A stretch of DNA of 64,000 nucleotides from Dendrocalamus latiflorus (GCA_017311315.1 CM029609.1:36764744-36828743); one strand, 5' to 3'. Shown: positions 22,073-33,200, numbered from the stretch's first letter. Made by a program: numbers and translations. The notes: generated by a model not told the origin, from the sequence alone.

Positions 22073-23416
22073 CTATGTAGCACGGACACTTGGCAAAACA
22101 GCCGTATCCGTGTCCGACACCGTGTTGGACACGGATACGACACGGACACGGCTCCGACACGTGTCGGAGCCGTATCGGATGATTTTAGAATTAAATTTAA
22201 TTAGTAAAATTCGCGATACGTGTCGGACACATGAAATACATGAATCAGACACGGCCTAGACACAGCCGGCCCAAGACACAGCCGGCCCAGGCCGGCCCAT
22301 TAGCACATCGCACGCCGCCCTGCCCCTAACCCTAACGCACGGTCGCACGCATCCGTGCTAGCGCATTTGCATCCCAGCTCCCGCATCCTGTGCTCGCGCC
22401 GCCGCTCGTAGCCGCCGCCGCCCGCACCTCGCCACCGCCCTCTCTCGACTCTCGCACCTCGGTCGCCGCCGGATTCGTCGCCGCGCGCCGGCCGTCGGCT
22501 TCTCCGGTTCTTCCTCCCCGCGGCCGGCGACTTCTTCGGTTCTTCCCCGCGGACGACAGATTCTTCCCCGCACCGCCCGTCGGCTTCTTCGGTTCTTCCC
22601 TGCGGCCGGCGACTTCTTCGGTTCTTCCCCGCGGCCGACGACTTCTTCGGTTCTTCCCCGCGGCCGCTGACTTCTTCGGTTCTTCCCCGCACGCCGCCGA
22701 CTTCTTCGGTTCTTCCCCCACCGAGCCACCGAGGTATCAATGTATCATGAGCCTTCTCTGTTCAGCAATCAGCATTTACACTGCAGTAATAGTATGATTG
22801 TTTAGGCCTTAGGGTTGAGAAGCACTGGCAGCACTGCAGTATGATTTTTGTGCAAGCCAGCAATATGAGACTCCCAGCAAATAGCAATATATGCATTTAG
22901 CATTTGTTCTGAGCCTTCTCTGTTTAGCATTTAGAATTTTAGGGTTGGGCCGGTTGAGATGCACTGCAGTAGCCAGTAAGCCAGCAACAATATATGCATT
23001 TAGGATTTTAGGGTTGAGATGCCCTGCAGTAAGCCAGTAGCAATATTTGCATTATTTTAGAAGCTTGATTGTTTGTTTCACTTTCATCATTTTAGAAAAA
23101 TGGAAGCCACTAATTCTAGTGCTAGAGAGGAGGAAAACACAAGTAACAATAGATCGAAGCTTCCATTGTGGAATCATGTTGATATTCTACATATTCCGAG
23201 TATACACTTTACAAATTACAAGTTTGCAATCTACATTATTGCAGTTTAATAAGCATGTAGAAACTAGAAACATAGAAAATAATACATACATATATATATA
23301 TATAATTTATTTATTATTTAAATATATATAGCCGTGTCGCCGTATCGGTCTTTTTGGGAAAACGGCGAATTCCCGTGTCGGTGTCGTGTCGACGTATCCG
23401 TGTCCGTGCTACATAG
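22073..23416. mobile_element. TIR transposon with perfect 8-bp target duplication
   Basis: CTTGCAGT occurs at 22065-22072 and 23417-23424. The ends are CTATGTAGCACGGACAC and its exact reverse complement. Subterminal sequence repeats variants of GTGTCGGACACG on both sides (22100-22255 and 23330-23400). The 8-bp duplication suggests a hAT-like element. The inside holds a promoter-like GC-rich stretch (CCCTAACCCTAACG at about 22323) and no transposase, so it is non-autonomous. Confidence 0.85.
22535..22725. repeat. Tandem repeat TTCTTCGGTTCTTCCCCGC
   Basis: Six or more copies of a roughly 27-30 bp unit containing CTTCTTCGGTTCTTCCCC. Open frames on both strands here come only from the repeat. 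It lies inside the TIR element at 22073-23416. Confidence 0.8.
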
Positions 23417-23424
23417 CTTGCAGT

Positions 23425-24396
23425 TAATGGTTATTGTTATTCATTTCTTCAGTTTTGGTAATCTATCTTTTGATGAAAGGACTGAGAGGTGGAAGTGTCC
23501 AGCTCTGAGAGGGGCTCACCTCGCCGGCGGCCTGCCCTGGCACTGAGGTGGGACTGGTGGTGCGCGTGACCTGCATATAGCGGCCTTTGGACCTCCAGGG
23601 ACAAATGTGAGAAGTTGCCTTCCACGCGTGCTATATCACCAACTCAGACTTGTGGGGGGCCACATCAGCAGAAAACTATGGCTAACAGCAAAAATGACCT
23701 GTGGTGCAGACGGATCTAAGGAGCAGATAAAATAAAATAAAATATAAGTTGAGAGAGCTAAGTGAGATAATTGCACAAGTTTACGGATCTCCAATGTAAT
23801 TTACTGTTAAATCAAATACCAAGTATGACATGTATCAGAAATATGTGTTGAATCTGAACTGACTTAGCCTTGTACCATTCAAATAAATGATCATGTTGTC
23901 TCTCTCTTTTTATTTGATGAGGATTCCACGTACAATATGTACACACTTATTTGTTACTTCGCATTTTTATAGCAAGTGTCTGAAGAGGTATTTATAAATT
24001 TGTGTCAATTATATTAAAATAGATTTAGGTTCTAAATCTTAAATGAGGTTAAATATTTCATACAATATATAATACGAAAACGTGTATTAGTATGGATAAA
24101 AATCTCACCTTACTTGCCCCAAAAAAACATCACTAAGACATGGCTACCGTAAATGAATTCTTGTTCGTGGTCGAGTCATTCAACACATTAGGGAGCTACA
24201 GATGTGAACAATTAATGGACACTCCAATTCACGCCACAGATCGAACCACACACGGTAACTCAACATATCAATGACAGCTACGAGCAACACATACTCCAAT
24301 TCAAGCCACGCATTCACGCACATGGCAATACAAGAACAACACACGAATGATTCAACTTATTAGCGGCCCACTGCAAGATGAAATCAGAAAGGAAAA
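23425..24396. other. Unassigned intergenic sequence
   Basis: No gene recognised. The first ~200 bp are GC-balanced and the rest AT-rich. The end near 24390 is the 3' flank of the GDSL pseudogene. Confidence 0.35.
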
Positions 24397-24732
24397 TCAC
24401 TTTCTCTGGATCAACTGCTTGAAATTAATCGGCACGGTAAATTTGTCTGGGCCGTCGTAAAATGCAGCAGCAGACAGCTTAGCAGCCTGCTCTGTCACGT
24501 ACACCGAGTCCCAAAACCAATACTGTGTGCGGTTGTCACATAGTGGTGGAGAGAAGTCATGGAGTTCCGGGTTGCTGGGCACGCAGGGGCCATAGCAGCA
24601 TTCGCTGTAGGTGTTCACAAACCCTGAGTATACATACAATAACAAACCACAACAAAACATTAGATAGGCCGCCCGCCCGGCCATCAAACACAATAACAAA
24701 CCACGACCATTGTTTCGATCGGTCTCATCCTG

Positions 24733-24902
24733 GAACACGGCTTTCCTGTTCCTGTTTCCATATCCCCCTCGTGTTCCCGTTCACGTGGCATTCATTCAGA
24801 GTCACTCATCTCTTTGCTAGTGGATCCAGAGTGATCTGGATCTTCGTCACATCGACAAGAACACGAAGGGGATAGAGAAACGGGAACACGGAAGCTGCGT
24901 TC
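24733..24902. mobile_element. MULE-type MITE with perfect 9-bp duplication
   Basis: CTCATCCTG flanks it at 24724-24732 and 24903-24911. Inverted ends are GAACACGGCTTTCCTGTTCC and, from the right, GAACGCAGCTTCCGTGTTCC. It is 170 bp long and lies in the last intron of the GDSL pseudogene. Confidence 0.75.
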
Positions 24903-25479
24903 CTCATCCTGACCCAAAAGTATTCGATAATTTTGGACGATTTACCATAAGCTGACGGATTCATGAAGGTGGCATTTGAGAAGGCATAGAAGTCAGCGAT
25001 AGAGTAGCGGAGACCATGCAGATTGGAGCTGAGGCTGGCCAGGAGGGGCTTGAGGCCGTCGTTGAATTCCCTAGCGAGATTGTTCTTTCTTTCGTTGCAG
25101 CGACCGGGGACAAAAGGGGGTTTCATCGCGTACGGCGCGCACCCAAAGGGTGGTATGTTGATGATGCCAAACTTCCTCGCGCCCATTTTATACAAGGATG
25201 TGATGACGGCTCCATAGGAGGAAACAAGGTGTTGGGGATCGGTTTGGTTCCAACGCGATGCGAAATTTAAGAGGCGGTAAATCTACACTATTAATCCACC
25301 AGTTAAAATTATTCTACATCCACCCAACAATTACCTGCTCCACAGTCATGACCTTAACTACGTCCACACCACAATATGCACCCTTAATTACACCATCCTA
25401 AAAACGTCCGCACCAGATTAACTCTCCTCCATTCTCTCTCCTTACCCAACCATATCCGACGGTCATCCTTCAATGGATC

Positions 25480-25915
25480 TGCAGTACCCCTCCACCCCGC
25501 GCCCCTGCTCGACCTGCGCCTCCCCCTCCCCCCGCGCCTCCCCCGCTCCCTCCGCCTCCCCCGCGCCTCCCCTCCCTCCGCCTCCCCCGCGCCTCCCCCT
25601 CCTCCCCCGCGCCTCCCCTTCCTCCGCCTCCCCCGCGCCTCCCCCTCCTCCCCCGCGCCTCCCCTCCCTCTGCCTCCCCCACGCCTCCCCCGCGCCTCCC
25701 CCTCCTCCCCCGCGCGCCTCCCCTCCCTCCGCCTCCCCCCTTCCTCCCCGCCCCAGCCTTAACCCTAGCCCCGCTTCCCCCTCCTCCCCGCGCCGCTCGC
25801 CGCCACCCCGCCCCGCGCCTCCTCCGCTGATTTCTCCCTCGCCTCCTCCACCGCCGCCTCCTCCCCCCGCCCCGCGCCGCCGCCGCCTCCTCCTCCCCCC
25901 GCCCCGCGCCGATGA
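25480..25915. repeat. C-rich strand-asymmetric tract at Helitron B 5' end
   Basis: Tandem degenerate copies of CGCGCCTCCCCCTCCTCCCC on the plus strand. The long Pro/Ala and Gly/Arg open frames on the two strands are compositional. It corresponds to the tract at 9526-10060 in Helitron A. Confidence 0.8.
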
Positions 25916-26034
25916 CCAGAGCGACGGTCCACGTGAGGCGGCAGCGGTCTCGAGAGGAAGACGGCGGCCGCAACGACCGCGAGCGGCCGCAACGACCGCG
26001 AGCGGCCGGATCGAGCTCTGTGGTCGCTCCCCGC

Positions 26035-26200
26035 GCGCTCAACTACGGCCTCCTCGACCTCTACTGGTCGCTCCCCGCCGCCGACTCCCGCATCCCGGCC
26101 TCCTCCGACCCCGACCACCCGGCGCCGCGCACCCGCCCGCCCTACCCCAACAACCCTCTCATCAAGCAGTACAGCGCCGAGTACTGGCTCCTCGCCTCGA
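26035..26200 (+). pseudogene. Unrecognised captured coding fragment
   Basis: One plus-strand frame reads ALNYGLLDLYWSLPAADSRI and later PPYPNNPLIKQYSAEYWLLA. The composition is protein-like and unlike the low-complexity sequence around it. I cannot name the family. It is probably another captured first exon in Helitron B. Confidence 0.4.
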
Positions 26201-26467
26201 TTCGGCCGAGATGGCGGCCCGATCCTCGCCTCGATTCGGGGAAGGGAGCAACAGGAGGCGGTGGTGCCAAGCGGTGGCAGAGGCGGAGGCGGCGGTGGGC
26301 GCCTCGGGCGCAGCGGCGCTGGTGGGGGTCCGAGCGATGGAGGGCGGCTCCAGGCGCGGGGCGCGGCGACTTCGGCCTCCTCCCCTCCCTCCTCCGCCGC
26401 TCCGCCCTCGCCTACTCCTCCCCACCCCGCGCGCCGCCGCCGAACCACCGAGAGCAACTCGACGGAC

Positions 26468-26764
26468 ATGGCGCTGCTGATGGATCCCGGGGCGGAGCCC
26501 CTGACGGAGGGCGAGAAGGCCGACCTGGACGGCATCGCCGCCATCAAGGAGTCGGCGGCGCGCGAGTACAAGGAGCAGGGCAACCAGTTCGTCAAGATGG
26601 GCCGAAAGCACTACGCCGACGCCGTCGACTGCTACACCAAGGCCATCGCCCAGATGGAGCCGCTCCCCGCCTCCGCCCCCGACCCCGACGCCTCCGTCCT
26701 CTTCGCCAACCGCGCCCACGTCAACCTCCTCCTCGGCAACCACCGCCGCGCCCTCGACGACGCT
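26468..26764 (+). pseudogene. TTC4-like TPR cochaperone, exon 1 fragment
   Basis: From ATG 26468 the frame gives MALLMDPGAEPLTEGEKADL, then ESAAREYKEQGNQFVKMGRK, and DPDASVLFANRAHVNLLLGN to ALDDAE. This is the N-terminus and first TPR repeats of the plant TTC4 homologue, an HSP90/HSP70-binding TPR protein. The similarity ends at about 26764 without a clear donor. The rest of the TPR array and the C-terminal domain are absent. GC content is high, as in many grass first exons. Confidence 0.8.
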
Positions 26765-27004
26765 GAGCGATTTCATCTGGTTTATACGCCTGTTGGTGTT
26801 GGGCGATTGTGCCGCTGTCCGTTCCGCTCGGCGGTGTTCTCTCCGGCTTGCATGAGTGTGCCGCCGTTCTTCTCAGTCTCAGCGGCGTCCTCTCTGGTTC
26901 CATCTTAGGGTCTCCGTTCCTCTCCGGTGCCTCTTATATGTGTGCTTGCTCCTGCTTTTCCCTGCTGGGGTTCCATAGCCCTCTCTACTCCATTGTGATT
27001 GCAG

Positions 27005-27769
27005 ATGTTAACGTGGACAATTTCAAAGAAGCCTTAGATAGGTAAGTCTCCTCAATAGTATTTTTGTTCAGTTGATGCATGTTTATTGTATAAGGTGGTG
27101 ATATGTGTTATGCAGATTTGCATGGTTCTTTATTGAATAATAATGAGGTTGTTTCTGTTGCGCAGATTTGCACAGTTCTTTATTAAGCCGCTGATGTCGC
27201 AGGATGCTATTCTTAGAGAGATAAAGGCTGTTGATTCTGGTGAGCAGTTGCTTTATACGTGGTGATTCTATTTGCATCTAACATGGCATATGCCTCTATG
27301 GTCTCCCAAACAAAAACAAGAGTATACCTCAAAGCAACTATGCTCATATAAGTGGTTAAGATTACACCAGTTCATCTTATCACAGTCACTTTATAATTTA
27401 CACTTGCTTTATTCGTAGTAGTGAGAGCCGAGAAGCACATTCTAGCTAATATTCCCTTTTGTTGTCCTTACAGAACACAAGAAAAATTTGTTGTCTGACA
27501 CCTGGAGAATGTTTCAGGTACATCAAAGTTTCAACTTTGTTAGTTAGATACATCAAATATTCTTTTTCGCAAGTCACAACATTATGTCGTATCTATGTCA
27601 GAAACTGCTATTAGTAAAGCATAGGTGTTATTAATATGCATTCTCTTTATTTACAAGGTGTGCTTCCATATTAACCATATATTTAGCATAATCTAAGCCC
27701 CGTATTTTTTTCCACAGCTTCAACAGCATCTGGCTTCAAGGGATCACCCTTACCATAAATTCAGTACCG
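27005..27769 (+). pseudogene. M16 metallopeptidase (insulin-degrading enzyme-like) exons
   Basis: Four exons with intact splice sites and consistent phase: 27005-27041 (VNVDNFKEALDR), 27166-27239 (FAQFFIKPLMSQDAILREIK), 27474-27517 (EHKKNLLSDTWRMFQ) and 27718-27769 (LQQHLASRDHPYHKFSTG). These are consecutive exons just after the zinc-binding HxxEH helix of plant insulinase-type peptidases. The HxxEH motif and most of the ~1000-residue protein are missing. A decoy copy of the exon 2 start, GCAGATTTGCATGGTTCTTT, sits at about 27114, suggesting a small local duplication. Confidence 0.85.
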
Positions 27770-28006
27770 GTAAGCACTTCTTGATGTTCAGACCCCGTAT
27801 TGTTCGTTTTGTTTTGTATTTTTTACAAAGTGCTTAAATTGTGTAGTTATATTGGTCAAAAGTAAGGAACTATGCTTTGTCAGATGTTTTATTTAAATTA
27901 GGGCATCGTACATTTCAATCTTGCCAAATCTGTACGTAGTAGTAGCCATGCTTAAACATTTTCATATTTTAATGCATCTAAGTTGTTTTTTTGATATTGC
28001 TTGCAG

Positions 28007-28302
28007 GCAATATGCTCAGAGGTCCCGTGTTCGAAAGCTCCAGTATATTGCAGAGCTTGAGAGAAAAGCCCAGGCATTACAGGTGACCTCACAGACAACA
28101 ACTGGTTTTTTTACTTCTGTTCCACAATTTAGTGTTATATTTGACATTGAAAATATTCATGCCTGAATAATGCAGTCAGAAGGGATAGAAGTGTCTGCTG
28201 AAATGGAGTTTCTTACTCAGCAGAATATAATGCTGGGCATGGAAAATAAAACCTTGAAGCAAAGGCTGGAGAGTCTAACTCAGGAGCAACTAATTAAACG
28301 CT
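28007..28302 (+). pseudogene. bZIP transcription factor fragment, two exons
   Basis: Exon 28007-28082 reads RQYAQRSRVRKLQYIAELER, the basic region (NRQYAQRSRVRK type) and hinge of a plant group E/I-like bZIP. Exon 28176-28302 reads SEGIEVSAEMEFLTQQNIML and then NKTLKQRLESLTQEQLIKR, a leucine zipper with heptad spacing. Both have AG acceptors and GT donors. The N-terminal and C-terminal exons are absent. Confidence 0.82.
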
Positions 28303-28874
28303 GTAAGTATGCTCCCATATGTGTTTGATTTTTCTTTTTTTGGAGTTCTGCACTCCAGAAAACTGCTAATAAAATCATTTTGGTAATCGAATTAAGTTTC
28401 ACAGATATATTAATCACTATAACAACATTTACATGTTTGCTTCAGACATTAACTCAAGTACAACTCTTTCAGTTAATTGTAGAGACAACTGTCATGTTCT
28501 CTTCATAGTATATATTTTTTTCACACTGTACATTCTGTGACTGGTGCCTGGTGGAACCGATAACAGCTGAAGCTCTCCAAGCATAAATCTTATGGTGTAT
28601 ATTTTGTGACAATCAGAGTGAAGATTTTCTATAACCATATGACCATATATATGTCTTGTATAGCACTATGTGGCCATTCAAATACGTAATCAACATGTCA
28701 CTGGTTGTATTTAATAAGGTTTGTACATGTCATTAACTTACTGTGGCTGCTTTACTTACAAATAGTGAACGCTAGGTAAGCAACTGGTAACCTAAGAAGA
28801 GACTGCTGCCACAGTGAGAAGCTATGATATGATACCAACATTTTCTGTGCAATGATTCAGTTCAATGAGAGAAG

Positions 28875-28960
28875 ATGGGTGGCGGCATGGAGGTGCACAA
28901 GAACCGGTGGATCGAGGAGTGGAATGCCGGCCGCGAGAACCTCGAGTTCAACTTCCGCAG
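28875..28960 (+). pseudogene. Complex I B15-like (NDUFB4-like) subunit N-terminus
   Basis: ATG 28875 opens MGGGMEVHKNRWIEEWNAGR and ENLEFNFR before similarity ends at 28960. I associate this with the small plant complex I subunit of the B15 type, whose next part (a WTRRN segment and a membrane helix) is missing. It is directly joined to the next captured fragment. The assignment is from memory of one short N-terminus. Confidence 0.55.
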
Positions 28961-29014
28961 TGGTGTTTCTTTTCCTTGTCTACCCTTTTAACATGTTTGT
29001 GACATTCTTTGCAG

Positions 29015-29110
29015 TGGTGTTGTTAATACTCACTGGAGGGACTGCGAAAGATCTGTGCTGCATATCTATCGTGAGCTTATACAATATGGGCTTCGTATAT
29101 GGGTGTTCAG
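29015..29110 (+). pseudogene. Serine carboxypeptidase-like exon
   Basis: Between a TTTGCAG acceptor and a GTGATT donor the frame gives GVVNTHWRDCERSVLHIYRE and LIQYGLRIWVF. This matches the region just ahead of the catalytic Asp (SGDTD) in plant S10 carboxypeptidases. Only this one exon is present. Confidence 0.7.
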
Positions 29111-29705
29111 GTGATTACTGACTCTGTAAACTTATAAGTGCTAGCCCACTCAGGCACTTGAACATAGCTGTAATACTAAATTATTCTCTGTACCAGAGTT
29201 TAAGGTTCCAGCTGGTTTCGTTTTCCAAAACACTGTTAACATACTGTGACTGCAGAAAAATCGGTGTAAACCTGTCATGACATTACTGCAGAAAAGTCGG
29301 TGTAAACCTGTCATGTGGTTTATTTTGTTGCTGTGAGATTTTTGGTGTCAAATTAGAACCATGATGAATTTGACCGTTCATTATTTGGTGGCCCCTACAC
29401 TGTGTAATCTTGTTGTCAAATGTGTTAGGGATTTGCACATCTTAGATTAGCTTTCATCAGGATACAAGTTCAAAGTATTTCGATATCTACAGCAAATGAT
29501 ACGGCTAATTTACTGAGCGCTGAAATTGCTACTGTGTTCCACTGGCCCCAAACCCTGAAGTGCGTCCAGAATTGCCTATTTTGATGTGTTATTGATAAAA
29601 TCATCACATGAGTCCATGCATATGTCTTTTGCATTCCGAAAGTTATATTCTGCTTGATGTGGATGGTCCTGATACAGTTTGCTTAATTTTCTTTTGTGCA
29701 AGCAG

Positions 29706-29794
29706 TGTATGGGTTGCACGAAAGCCACCTGGTTTTGCATTCATTGATTTTGATGACAGGAGGGATGCTCAGGATGCAATTCGTGATCTAGATG
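29706..29794 (+). pseudogene. RSZ-type SR splicing factor RRM exon
   Basis: The exon lies between GCAAGCAG and GTATGT and reads VWVARKPPGFAFIDFDDRRD and AQDAIRDLDG. This contains the RNP1-like GFAFIDF motif of the RRM in plant RSZ21/22-type SR proteins. The zinc knuckle and RS domain are absent. Confidence 0.85.
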
Positions 29795-30303
29795 GTATGT
29801 GCCCAGTGCTTTTATGTGAACATGTTAAGCCTTTCTCAGCATGTTCCATCAGCTGTATGTGGAAAATCTCCTTAGCGGTGGTCTTTTTGGGTCAAGGAGA
29901 GAGATTCTGGTCGTTCGTGAGAAATATCTTAATTACAATTAAACTTCTTCTAAAGTTTATGGTATATGGTAACATCATTTGTTAGGATTAGATCATAGAC
30001 TGCTTTATTTCGTTAACAGATGTTGTCCATAATATGGGACCTGGGACTTGGGAGGCGTTTAAATTACAGTTGACGAATTGAACTTATTTGAATTTTTATG
30101 ATGACACCATTTTATTGTTTAGGACTAGATTCTCCCTCCTGGCCCAGCATAAGTTGTAGTTGCATTTGATGGTCCTGTGTTACATGTATAGGTTCATGTA
30201 GAGCTAATTCTAATTGTTTAACCTGAGATATACCTACTTTTCTACCTAACATGTTGGCCTTCCTTTGCACCAATGTAATCTTCCTGTTTATTTTTTTCTG
30301 TAG

Positions 30304-30409
30304 GATAAGGCCCATTACCCATTTCACCTCAAGACAGGGGCTTGCCGCTTTGGAGTGCGCTGCAGCAGAGTTCATTTTTACCCTGATAAATCATGCACGC
30401 TGCCCAGAG
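30304..30409 (+). pseudogene. ZRSR2/U2AF35-related CCCH zinc-finger exon
   Basis: After a TTTCTGTAG acceptor the frame gives DKAHYPFHLKTGACRFGVRC and SRVHFYPDKSCTL, then a GT donor. The GACRFGxRCSRxH segment is the first CCCH finger of the U2AF35-related ZRSR2-like splicing factors. A Cys expected before PFHLK is Tyr here, so the finger is already damaged. Confidence 0.72.
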
Positions 30410-30995
30410 GTTTCTTTGAAGTTAGAACTGGTTAATCTTACTTGCTGCATTATGCAAATGCTCTGCCATGAGTATCCTTAATGAACCCATATGTATGCGA
30501 TTACATGGTCTATTGATAATGAGTAGAATGTTACTCACAGGGTTCCATCACTATTTTAAAAGTAATTATTACATGAAAGATATGGTTGATAATATGTCCA
30601 GATGCCATGACAAACCTTCTCTCAGAATACTACCTCACTTCACTGCCTGATTATTTTACTGAAAGCATGTCAAATTCCTTGATGTGGTAACTTTATTAGT
30701 CAATGTTCCATTGAAAACATGCATATACAAGTTTGCATGTACTAGCTAAAAGTTGATAAACTACAGGATTCCATTGTGTTATTCCTGATGGGTGCATATC
30801 CACTCGGATGTGGGAAATAGGATAAATTTTATGCCAAGGACATAGTATAGCTTGTAATTTCATGACCTGAACTTGCTGGTGATATACATGAGTGTTTTCC
30901 AGATTATATACATGGTGATATACAATTACGTGAAACTTGAACTATGAAAAAAATATCGTCATTTGGTTGTTTTCATGTGCATCCCTGAAATGCCG
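30410..30995. other. Non-coding 3' part of Helitron B
   Basis: AT-rich sequence with no recognised exon between the last captured fragment and the 3' hairpin. Confidence 0.5.
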
Positions 30996-31024
30996 CCGTA
31001 GCGTTAGCACGGGTACTATACTAG
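30996..31024 (+). other. Helitron B 3' terminus (hairpin plus CTAG)
   Basis: CCGTAGCGTTAGCACGGG forms a stem with one bulge and a GTTA loop, followed by TACTATACTAG. The next base is T. Confidence 0.9.
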
Positions 31025-31178
31025 TAAAGAATAGGTCCATGGTACCGGCGCTGATCAGGAAGAAGGATCTGGATAACAGCTTGCTCAGCTTTTGCTGACC
31101 CATGTTATCCTCCATCTGGCCTATCGTCGCTGCAAAGTTATCCACTTGCTTCAACAATGGAATAATCACTTCATCGTT

Positions 31179-33034
31179 CTGCATATTGACAATATAGTAT
31201 CAATCTATCTATGTATATCTATAATAATTTAAGGCTCCTTGAGAAGCCTCTACGATAATGCTAGGAGGAAAAAAAAGGCTAGAATTTCTCTTATTAATCA
31301 GCAAAAACAAAGTAGATAGAAAATTGCCATATTAATCATAGTATAGTGAAAAATATTTGCCACCATCTAGTATTGCAATCTAAGACTTGCATTGCATAAT
31401 AAAATATTGATACGGCAACGCTGTATCTATTTACCATTATACGATAGGATCAAAGAGTTTGATACGGACCCTCGAAAAAAAGAGTTTGATTAAAAATATG
31501 CAATAAAAACCAAGGACTAAGACATCGTCAAGCCTCAAGGCCTAGTCAGGCTTGGGGACGGCAAAGGCATGCATTAACCGGATTACACCATGAAACCAAA
31601 AAATAGCGTTAAAGGCTTGTAGCATTCATCAGCAGATATATGAACCAAATTAAGAAAGGAGAAATACGATAAGTTTGCCTTTGCATTTAGTGATCGGTGA
31701 TACAACTAAATGTGTCCTACTATGTTCACGAGTCCTCTTTAATTTGAAAATAAAAAAATAGCTAGAAACTACCACATTAATTTGAAAATAGCTAGAAATT
31801 CCCCACATTAATAGGGATGTCACGTGTACGGTGCTAGATAGAAGAGAGGCTAAAGATAGAAGAGTAGAACAAGAATAAGATCAGTCCAAATCATGTCTAG
31901 GCATGCCTTGGCGTTCAAATCAGCGATAACTGAGTCCATATCATACTTAGAGTCGATCGGACTACAACACCGGCGGCACACGGCCGGTAATGCAGCATCG
32001 GCAGGTTGAACCGTGTCTTAGGGGTTGGGCAATTAAGCTGCACAAGGACCGTAGATATGCAAAGAAAAATGATTCGTTATATATTAGAGATGAAGTGCAA
32101 GAGTCAAATCGGAATTAGTCTAATCGCAAAGAAAGAATCGGAATTAGTCAGCGTAGAAGTTCTAGAGGCATAAGATTCATCGGTTCGGCGTCTAGGAATT
32201 AAGAACAATGTTGTACCACGCACAACGCATTGTGATCTTCATTCCTTTGCGTCGAGCCTATGTGGCATGTGAGCTGTGACTAATACTAATATTTTTACTA
32301 AAAATAAATAGTAGTACTTTTAAAAAAAGGGACGAGTGGTGGGAAAGAAAGTAAGTAAAAGAGAGATACGTGCGCGAGATGAGACGAGAGAAGTGGGATG
32401 TATGATAGGGATGTGACCTCCTGCTTTATCGCTGAAGCGAGATGAAAATAAGAGGAGTAGAGAAATTACTTTGTTAAGCTGGATCTGGCTTTTCTAAAAA
32501 GAAGTCGGAAGCAGCCAATATGTGATTTGTGATGGCTTTTCTTGGAGATAAATTCATTTAACAGCTACAGTGTAAGACATACATGACAGTTCAATTTAAA
32601 GAGACGACGGTTTGACAAGAGCAGGAGTAATATAGTTCCGTGCCATACTCACATGGTAGGCATCCAAGCTAGGCACAGGGTAGAAGAAATAAGACCGACA
32701 CATATATCTCTCACCGGGGGTGGACCCCGGCAGCCAGGGCGGGAGCACCCCTACCACCGACAGGGCCCTGTGTGGCTGTGTACCCTGTAGCACTGGTACC
32801 CATCAGCCATTAGAAAGGGAGTGAGGTTTTTGGAGGTTGAAGAAAACTAAGACTTTGTAAGTACGTCCTTTATTTTAATCTTAGGTCCTTCATTGCATAT
32901 GCTTACTTTATATCCTTCAGAGAGAGATGCAAGAAATTTAAATATATATAATTTGGACACAAAAATAAAAAATATGAAATTTTAAAATATTATGTCCTAC
33001 TAAATGTTCAAAAATCTATTATCCACTATTAAAA
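31179..33034. other. GDSL pseudogene intron 2, 3' part, no gene
   Basis: AT-rich. Positions about 32260-32540 resemble the MITE around 47730-47920 (ACGTGCGCGAGATGAG, then GGCTTTTCTAAAAAG), so a related degraded MITE lies here. Nothing else is recognised. Confidence 0.4.
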
Positions 33035-33160
33035 AATTCTGAATTGAATTTAAAACATAAAATTTCATCATTAAAATTTCAAAATAACACTTCAGTAACA
33101 ATACAATGCGAAATAGAAATAAAAATTTCAAAAATTGTTAACACTAAATAACATTATACA
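33035..33160. repeat. Dispersed repeat copy 1
   Basis: The block from ATTCTGAATTGAATTTAAAA to AAAAATTTCAAAAATTGTTA recurs at about 35112-35255, on the other side of the CACTA element, in the same orientation and with about 15-20% differences by eye. Confidence 0.65.
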
Positions 33161-33166
33161 ACAAAT

Positions 33167-33200
33167 GTAGCCTGTGGGCTACACGGGTTGACAATTCTAG
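33167..33200 (+). other. Helitron-like 3' terminus candidate
   Basis: GTAGCCTGTGGGCTAC is a perfect 6-bp-stem hairpin. It is followed by ACGGGTTGACAATT and CTAG, then T. No matching 5' end was found. Confidence 0.4.

Larger units (their letters stand above)
25282..31024 (+). mobile_element. Helitron B, non-autonomous, multi-gene capture
   Basis: It starts TCTACACTATTAATCC after A25281 and ends with a hairpin and TACTATACTAG at 31024 before T31025, the A/T insertion rule for Helitrons. Length is 5743 bp. The ends are confirmed by the host: joining 25281 to 31025 gives an uninterrupted GDSL exon (DLFFIYRLLNFASRW). It shares ~200 bp at the 5' end and ~50 bp at the 3' end with Helitron A. Inside are exon pieces from at least seven unrelated genes, all on the plus strand, most with both splice sites kept. 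No Rep/helicase ORF is present. Confidence 0.92.

Noticed and set aside
10070..25480. A single 15-kb transposon with inverted ends at 10070-10288 and 25282-25480
   Set aside because: The shared sequence points outward from each body. Each copy has its own CTAG 3' end on the other side, so these are two Helitrons and not one element with TIRs.
25470..26908. Long open frames of 190-335 codons on both strands
   Set aside because: Most of their length is CCTCC-type repeat. Only the TTC4-like part and one short unrecognised stretch look like protein.
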